Shown here in pieces: positions 36,613-40,375 of a stretch of DNA of 40,375 bases. Numbering within the stretch: position 1 is the stretch's first letter; each line of letters begins with the position of its first letter. The notes beneath the pieces are model-generated. The model worked only from the letters and a program-made list of their open reading frames with translations, was not told where the DNA came from and ran no database searches. This DNA is from Candidatus Pseudoscillospira falkowii (GTDB lineage: Bacteria > Bacillota > Clostridia > Oscillospirales > Oscillospiraceae). The stretch lies in assembly GCA_904374485.1 (NCBI GenBank), contig CAJFFX010000009.1, positions 1 through 40,375 of the forward strand, read 5' to 3'. A program made the position numbers and the translations under genes.

Positions 36613-38193
36613 ATGGGAAAAATCTGGAAAAAGCGTTTGCTGCAGGCTCTTGCCGCCGCCGCGCTGGCGGCGCTTTTGTGCGCCGCGCCCGCCGCGGCGG
36701 AAAGCGGCGCGCCGGCGGAGGAGCATTCGGTCAAGATCAGCGCCTGGGCGGCGCCGGAAGTGGCGGCGGCCCGGGAGGCGGGCTGGCTTTCGGAGGAGGA
36801 ACTGGGAGAGGACTATACCCTGCCCATCACCCGCGCCCAGTACGCGCGCATGGCGGTGCGATTCATCGCCGCCCAGCGCGGCGCCGACCCGGAGACCCTC
36901 CTGCGGGAATACGGGCTGGACGATCCCGCCGCGGAAAGCCCCTTCAGCGACACCGCGGACCCCGATATCCTGCTGGCGGAAAAGCTCGGCATCGTCAAGG
37001 GCGACAGCGGCGGCACCTTCCGCCCGGAGGGGCATCTCACCCGGGCCGAGGCCGCGATGATCCTGCAGCGCTGCATGGGCCTGCTGGGCCGCAGCGAAGC
37101 CAACGCCGCGCCGAAAGTATTTTCCGACGCCTACCTCATGCCCCGCTGGGCGGTGGAGGCCATCAAGTTCAGTTCCGGCCGCACCACGGCGGAGGGCGCT
37201 GCGCTGATGACCGGCTCCGGCGGCGCGTTCCGCCCCGGGGAAGACCTCTCTGTCGAACAGGCCGTGCTCACGCTGGTGCGCTGCGGCCGGTCCGCGGCGG
37301 TGGAGGGCGTGTACGAGGGCTGGCGCGCCGCGCCGGGCTACGACACGGTGGAGATCACCCTCTCCTTCGGCGGGGACTGCACCTTCGGCCGCATGCGCGG
37401 CGGGGCCTATGCCGGCTCCTTCGACGAGATGTACGACAAAATGGGCCCGGCTTATTTCTTCAGCAATGTGGAGGAATTCCACACGGACGATTTGACCATG
37501 GTCAATTTTGAAGGGGCCCTCACCACCGCCGAAACGCCCCGGGAGGACAAGGAGTTTATTTTCAAGGGCCGGCCGGAATACGCGAAGATCCTGGAAGAGG
37601 GCTCTGTGGACGTGGTGACCATCGCCAACAACCACGCTCGGGACTACGGTAACCGGGGCCTGGCGGACACCATCGCCAACCTTTCGCCCTATGTGGCCGT
37701 GTCCGGCTATGAGCGCATGCCCATCCTGACGGTCAAGGGCGTGGACGTGGGCTTTGTTTCCAATCTCGGCTGGAGCTTTGACGCCGCCCAGAAGCAGTTT
37801 ATCACAAACGCCGTCCGGGACCTGCGCGCCCGGGGGGCCGACGTGATCGTGTTCAACTATCACTGGGGCGAGGAGCGGCAGTATCAGAGCAATGCCACCC
37901 AGCGTGCCATCGCCCATTACTGCATCGACCAGGGGGCGGACCTGGTCATCGGCCACCACCCCCATGTGGTGCAGGAGGTGGAGACCTACAAGGGAAAGAC
38001 GATCGTCTACTCCCTGGGCAACCTTTCCTTCGGCGGCAACCGCAATCCCACCGACAAGAACTGCCTGATCTTCCAGCAGACCTTTGTCCGGGATCTCAAC
38101 ACCGGCGCCGTGCGCGCCGGGGAGAGCCGAGCCGTGCCCTACAAGGTCTCTTCCGTCGATTACCGCAACGATTACCGCCCCACGCCGGTCTGA
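36613..38193 (+). CDS. Secreted SLH-domain and CapA-type (poly-gamma-glutamate synthesis) protein
   Basis: A 526-residue exported protein: signal peptide at 1-29 (MGKIWKKRLL...AAAES), about three S-layer-homology-like repeats at about 45-240 (LPITRAQYARMAVRFI, GTFRPEGHLTRAEAAMILQR, GAFRPGEDLSVEQAVLTLVR), then a CapA/calcineurin-like domain at 250-500 with GGDCTFG, NFEGAL, ANNHARDYG, NYHWGEE and GHHPHVVQ metal-site motifs. It is probably held on the cell wall and acts as a surface phosphoesterase or capsule-linked protein. GGGAGGG is 8 bases before the ATG; earlier in-frame starts lie in the promoter. Confidence 0.88.
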   Translation: MGKIWKKRLLQALAAAALAALLCAAPAAAESGAPAEEHSVKISAWAAPEVAAAREAGWLSEEELGEDYTLPITRAQYARMAVRFIAAQRGADPETLLREYGLDDPAAESPFSDTADPDILLAEKLGIVKGDSGGTFRPEGHLTRAEAAMILQRCMGLLGRSEANAAPKVFSDAYLMPRWAVEAIKFSSGRTTAEGAALMTGSGGAFRPGEDLSVEQAVLTLVRCGRSAAVEGVYEGWRAAPGYDTVEITLSFGGDCTFGRMRGGAYAGSFDEMYDKMGPAYFFSNVEEFHTDDLTMVNFEGALTTAETPREDKEFIFKGRPEYAKILEEGSVDVVTIANNHARDYGNRGLADTIANLSPYVAVSGYERMPILTVKGVDVGFVSNLGWSFDAAQKQFITNAVRDLRARGADVIVFNYHWGEERQYQSNATQRAIAHYCIDQGADLVIGHHPHVVQEVETYKGKTIVYSLGNLSFGGNRNPTDKNCLIFQQTFVRDLNTGAVRAGESRAVPYKVSSVDYRNDYRPTPV

Positions 38194-38231
38194 GGCGCGG
38201 GACAAACAGCGAGAAAAGAGGGATCCTTCCC

Positions 38232-38789
38232 ATGGAAGTATACAGCGGCCGTCCGGCGGACGCGGCGCAGCGCCTGGAAAAGGAGCGGCGCGCCTACGAT
38301 CTTCTGGACAGCCTGGGCATCGCCTACCGCCGGGCCGACCACGCGCCGGCGGACACCATCGAGCAGTGCGCCGCGGTGGACGCGGCGCTGGACGTGGTCA
38401 TCTGCAAAAATCTGTTTTTGTGCAACCGGCAGGAAACGACGTTTTATCTTTTGATGATGCCGGGGGACAAGCCCTTCAAAACAAAGCAGCTTTCCGCCCA
38501 GCTGGGGGTGGCCCGGCTGTCCTTCGGAAAGCCGGAGGCCATGGAGCGTCTGCTGGACCTGACGCCCGGCAGCGTGAGCGTCCTGGGCCTGATGAACGAC
38601 CCGGAAAACCGGGTGCAGCTGCTCATCGACGAGGACGTGCTCAAAGACCCCTTCATCGGCTGCCACCCCTGCATCAACACCAGCAGCCTGAAATTCGCCA
38701 CGAAGGATCTGCTGGAGCGCTTTCTGCCCGCGGTGCATCACGAACCCATCATCGTCCATTTGGAAAATTCAGATACACAGGAGGAATAA
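38232..38789 (+). CDS. Prolyl-tRNA deacylase (ProX/YbaK family)
   Basis: A 185-residue trans-editing protein that hydrolyses mis-charged Ala- or Cys-tRNA(Pro). Family features: DVVICKNLFLCNRQETTFYLL, KTKQLSAQLGVARLSFG, GSVSVLGLMND and the end motif GCHPCINTSSLKF. It is first in a tight run of five genes. Ribosome site is weak (GAGGGA, 10 bases). The AlaX-like gene at 23381 is a second trans-editing factor in this window, but they are far apart. Confidence 0.9.
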   Translation: MEVYSGRPADAAQRLEKERRAYDLLDSLGIAYRRADHAPADTIEQCAAVDAALDVVICKNLFLCNRQETTFYLLMMPGDKPFKTKQLSAQLGVARLSFGKPEAMERLLDLTPGSVSVLGLMNDPENRVQLLIDEDVLKDPFIGCHPCINTSSLKFATKDLLERFLPAVHHEPIIVHLENSDTQEE

Positions 38790-38793
38790 TCGT

Positions 38794-39054
38794 ATGATGA
38801 AGTTTTATGGAACTATGGTCTGCAGGGACTGCCTGGAGGCAAGAGAGGCGCTGAACGCCGCCGGCGTGCTGTTCGATTATATCGACATTTCCGTGAGCAC
38901 CGGCAACATGAAGGAATTTCTGCACCTGCGCGACACGCGCAAGGAATTCGACGCCGTGAAGAAAGCCGGCGCCATCGGCATCCCCTGCTTTTTGAAGGAC
39001 GACGGCGCCGTGGTCATCGGCGCGGCGGCGCTGCTGAAGGAAGCGCGGGGATGA
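38794..39054 (+). CDS. Glutaredoxin-like protein
   Basis: An 86-residue thioredoxin-fold protein with the dithiol motif C10-R-D-C13 (MVCRDCLEA), cis-Pro region GIPCFL and a predicted redox role. Ends KEARG, and the ATGA stop/start overlap with the next gene shows coupling. ATG codons at 38794 and 38797 are both possible; GGAGG lies 9 to 12 bases upstream. The CxxC motif differs from the classic CPYC. Confidence 0.8.
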   Translation: MMKFYGTMVCRDCLEAREALNAAGVLFDYIDISVSTGNMKEFLHLRDTRKEFDAVKKAGAIGIPCFLKDDGAVVIGAAALLKEARG

Positions 39055-39317
39055 AGCGGGAGATCGAAGGGCTTACCATGCACGAGCTGCGGGTGACCTC
39101 CGTCTACACCGGATCCATCGGCGATTTTCGCTACCGCTTCCACATGGAATTCGACTCCAACGAGCTGGAAGTGGCTACCTATACCAAATGGTGCTATGAA
39201 AAGGCCACGGATGTAGAAGAAGCGAAATTCACCATTGAAAACGGTGATTTGAGCGAATTGAAAGCCTGGCTGAACGCGCAGTATTATAAATATTTTCCGG
39301 ATGCGCCGGAGGAATGA
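39051..39317 (+). CDS. Hypothetical small protein
   Basis: An 88-residue acidic protein, no membrane segment, not recognised (VYTGSIGDFRYRFHMEFDSNELEVATYTKWCYEKATDVEEAKFTIEN). An alternative ATG at 39078 has GAAGGG 6 bases upstream; 39051 is preferred for its ATGA overlap with the glutaredoxin-like gene. Confidence 0.65.
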   Translation: MKREIEGLTMHELRVTSVYTGSIGDFRYRFHMEFDSNELEVATYTKWCYEKATDVEEAKFTIENGDLSELKAWLNAQYYKYFPDAPEE

Positions 39318-39327
39318 GGCGGAAGAG

Positions 39328-39576
39328 ATGCTGATCGGCAAAGAAGTGACCCATGAATACCGGGGCCGGGGCACTGTGATGGCGGTGGAAAATGGCTGTA
39401 TCACAGTGCGTTTCGGAACGGATTATGATTTGGATTTTCCCTATCCGGGGGAATTCCGTCACATGCTGCGTCTGCGCGAATACGATCCGGAGGCCCAGCG
39501 TGAGATTGACGCGGACATCCAGAAAGAGCGCATGGCGCGGGCGGAAAGCTACCGGCGGCAGCGGAGAGGAGAGTAA
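39328..39576 (+). CDS. Small SH3-like beta-barrel protein
   Basis: An 82-residue protein. Its first half, MLIGKEVTHEYRGRGTVMAVENGCITVRFG, has the pattern seen in SH3/Tudor-like small barrels (GxxVxHxxxGxGxVxxxxxxxIxVxFG); the second half is a basic helix (QREIDADIQKERMARAESYRRQRRGE). Possibly RNA or protein binding. The start at 39328 has GAGG 8 bases upstream; an upstream in-frame start at 39301 would overlap the preceding gene. Confidence 0.65.
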   Translation: MLIGKEVTHEYRGRGTVMAVENGCITVRFGTDYDLDFPYPGEFRHMLRLREYDPEAQREIDADIQKERMARAESYRRQRRGE

Positions 39577-39579
39577 AGC

Positions 39580-39951
39580 ATGGATCTGCTGATGAAGAAC
39601 CTGTTTGTTGTGGTGAATGCGTTGGAGGGCGTCATGTTTCTTCTGCTCGCCGCCTACTACACGGCAAAACCCGAAAAGAGCACTTTCCTCATCTCCAATT
39701 ATGCTTATTTCTCTCCGGAAAAGAAGGCGCGCTATGATCTTACGGGCCTGGGAAAACATGTTTCCCGCGTGTTCACCGTGATCGGCGTGATCTGCCTGGC
39801 GGGGGCCGGGGCTTCGGCGCTTTTGAGCCTGGTGTCCCATCTGGCTTCCGCCGTGCCCTACTGGATCTCCATGGCGGCCTGGCTTATTCTCGCGCTGAAA
39901 ACGCTGCGCGTGGACAATGAAAAAGTGCTGCGGAAATACCGCAGGGATTGA
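39580..39951 (+). CDS. DUF3784-like small membrane protein
   Basis: A 123-residue protein with three hydrophobic segments (about 8-26, 65-88, 92-106) and the motif YTAKPEKSTFLISNYAYFSPEKKARYDLTGLGKHVSRVF (shortened here), which resembles the DUF3784 family. It starts 3 bases after the previous gene and ends the operon before a terminator. Confidence 0.6.
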   Translation: MDLLMKNLFVVVNALEGVMFLLLAAYYTAKPEKSTFLISNYAYFSPEKKARYDLTGLGKHVSRVFTVIGVICLAGAGASALLSLVSHLASAVPYWISMAAWLILALKTLRVDNEKVLRKYRRD

Positions 39952-39960
39952 AAAAGGAAG

Positions 39961-39988
39961 AAAGCCGCCCCGGCGTGGGCGGCTTTTT
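39961..39988 (+). terminator. Terminator of the prolyl-tRNA deacylase operon
   Basis: AAAGCCGCCC / GGGCGGCTTT with a 6-base loop, ending in five T. Confidence 0.85.
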
Positions 39989-40026
39989 CGTTTCCCGCGG
40001 AAAAAATAAACTGGAAAAACGAAAAA

Positions 40027-40065
40027 AGATTGTAACCTGGGGCGCATTTTTTTGTGGATACCAGT
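40027..40065 (+). promoter_or_regulatory. Possible autoregulated ECF promoter
   Basis: TGTAACC at 40031-40037 is a typical ECF-type -35 motif; an AT-rich stretch and TTGTGGAT follow at about 17 bases. ECF genes commonly control themselves. The -10 match is weak. Confidence 0.35.
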
Positions 40066-40089
40066 GAAGAGGGCAAAGGAGGGCAGACC

Positions 40090-40375
40090 GTGGAGGACCG
40101 GGAGATCATCGAACTGTACTGGCGGCGCAGCGAGCGCGCCATCGCCTGCAGCGAGGAAAAATACGGGGCCTACTGCCGCGCGGTGGCCCGGCAGATCCTG
40201 CGCTCCCTGGAGGATACGGAGGAATGCGTCAGCGACACGTGGCTGGCGGCGTGGAATGCTATGCCGCCCCACCGGCCGGCGGTGCTGCGTACGTTCCTCG
40301 GGCGGCTGACGCGCAATCTGGCCGTCAACCGCCGCATTTATGACGGCGCGCAGAAGCGCGGCGGCGGGGAGGTGA
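40090..40375 (+). CDS. ECF-type RNA polymerase sigma factor, N-terminal part (runs off the window)
   Basis: The frame from the GTG at 40090 is open to the end of the window (95 codons). GGAGG lies about 8 bases upstream. The product starts VEDREIIELYWRRSERAI and shows sigma region 2 (YCRAVARQILRSLEDTEECVSDTWLAAWNAMPP...LRTFLGRLTRNLAVNRRI), followed by a KRGGG segment common in this ECF group. Region 4 lies outside. It is the first gene after a terminator and may control itself. An anti-sigma gene would be expected downstream. Confidence 0.85.
   Translation, partial: MEDREIIELYWRRSERAIACSEEKYGAYCRAVARQILRSLEDTEECVSDTWLAAWNAMPPHRPAVLRTFLGRLTRNLAVNRRIYDGAQKRGGGEV

Noticed and set aside
36394-38205. 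Minus-strand open frame opposite the SLH-CapA gene
   Set aside because: Shadow of a high-GC gene, overlapping the sensory operon promoter; no recognisable domain.
1-40375. CRISPR arrays, insertion sequences, prophage or integrase genes
   Set aside because: No repeated-spacer pattern, transposase, integrase or long direct repeats were seen on reading both strands.

Overview
The window is high-GC DNA (coding regions look above 60% GC) from a strictly anaerobic, spore-forming member of the Clostridia, probably an Oscillospirales-type gut lineage. The evidence is spoIIID, a group-A [FeFe]-hydrogenase coupled to NAD, a 2-hydroxyacyl-CoA dehydratase-type activase, an HPr/Crh-like protein and TTGACA/TATAAT-type promoters with 17-bp spacers. 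The genus assignment is inference. No phage, IS element or CRISPR array was seen.

Left part (1-18911), mostly housekeeping genes in short units. On or near the left edge are the 3' end of pyruvate carboxylase, a low-complexity hypothetical, azlCD (branched-chain amino acid export) and spoIIID. These are followed by an initiator tRNA-Met and a tRNA-Leu(UAA) sharing one promoter, dapA, an overlapping CYTH/RluA-type pair, moaA, an SpoT-like HD hydrolase, nudC, a Crh-like HPr paralogue and the Mn exporter mntP. Then come an HTH protein, pfkA and a five- or six-gene operon (lipoprotein, YtrA-type GntR regulator, ABC ATPase, permease, small proteins). After it lie a CbiT-like protein with a worn SAM motif, sseB, and a membrane protein with a degenerate Mrr-like nuclease domain.

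Middle (19024-27096): a 2-hydroxyacyl-CoA dehydratase activase (two ASKHA domains plus a C-terminal part) and a separate D-component-like protein, then an AlaX-type tRNA editing protein overlapping a low-molecular-weight phosphatase, and two tandem AEC-family permeases.

Hydrogen region (27226-36455): this is the most interesting part. A 650-bp AT-rich control region carries one perfect and one near-perfect Rex operator (TTGTTAA-N4-TTAACAA) and at least one good promoter. It precedes a five-gene operon encoding an NAD-linked, probably electron-bifurcating [FeFe]-hydrogenase (HydC, an embedded histidine-kinase-type ATPase, a 2Fe-2S protein, HydB, HydA). Facing it across two terminators is a five-gene operon, largely with overlapping genes: DRTGG, RsbW/T-like ATPase, a sensory-type [FeFe]-hydrogenase homologue, DRTGG, PHP phosphoesterase. 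I read the pair as a hydrogenase plus a little-described hydrogen/redox signalling module, with NADH-responsive Rex control of the enzyme.

Right part (36502-40375): an SLH-CapA surface protein, a compact operon (prolyl-tRNA deacylase, glutaredoxin-like protein, three small proteins), and an ECF sigma factor cut by the window end.
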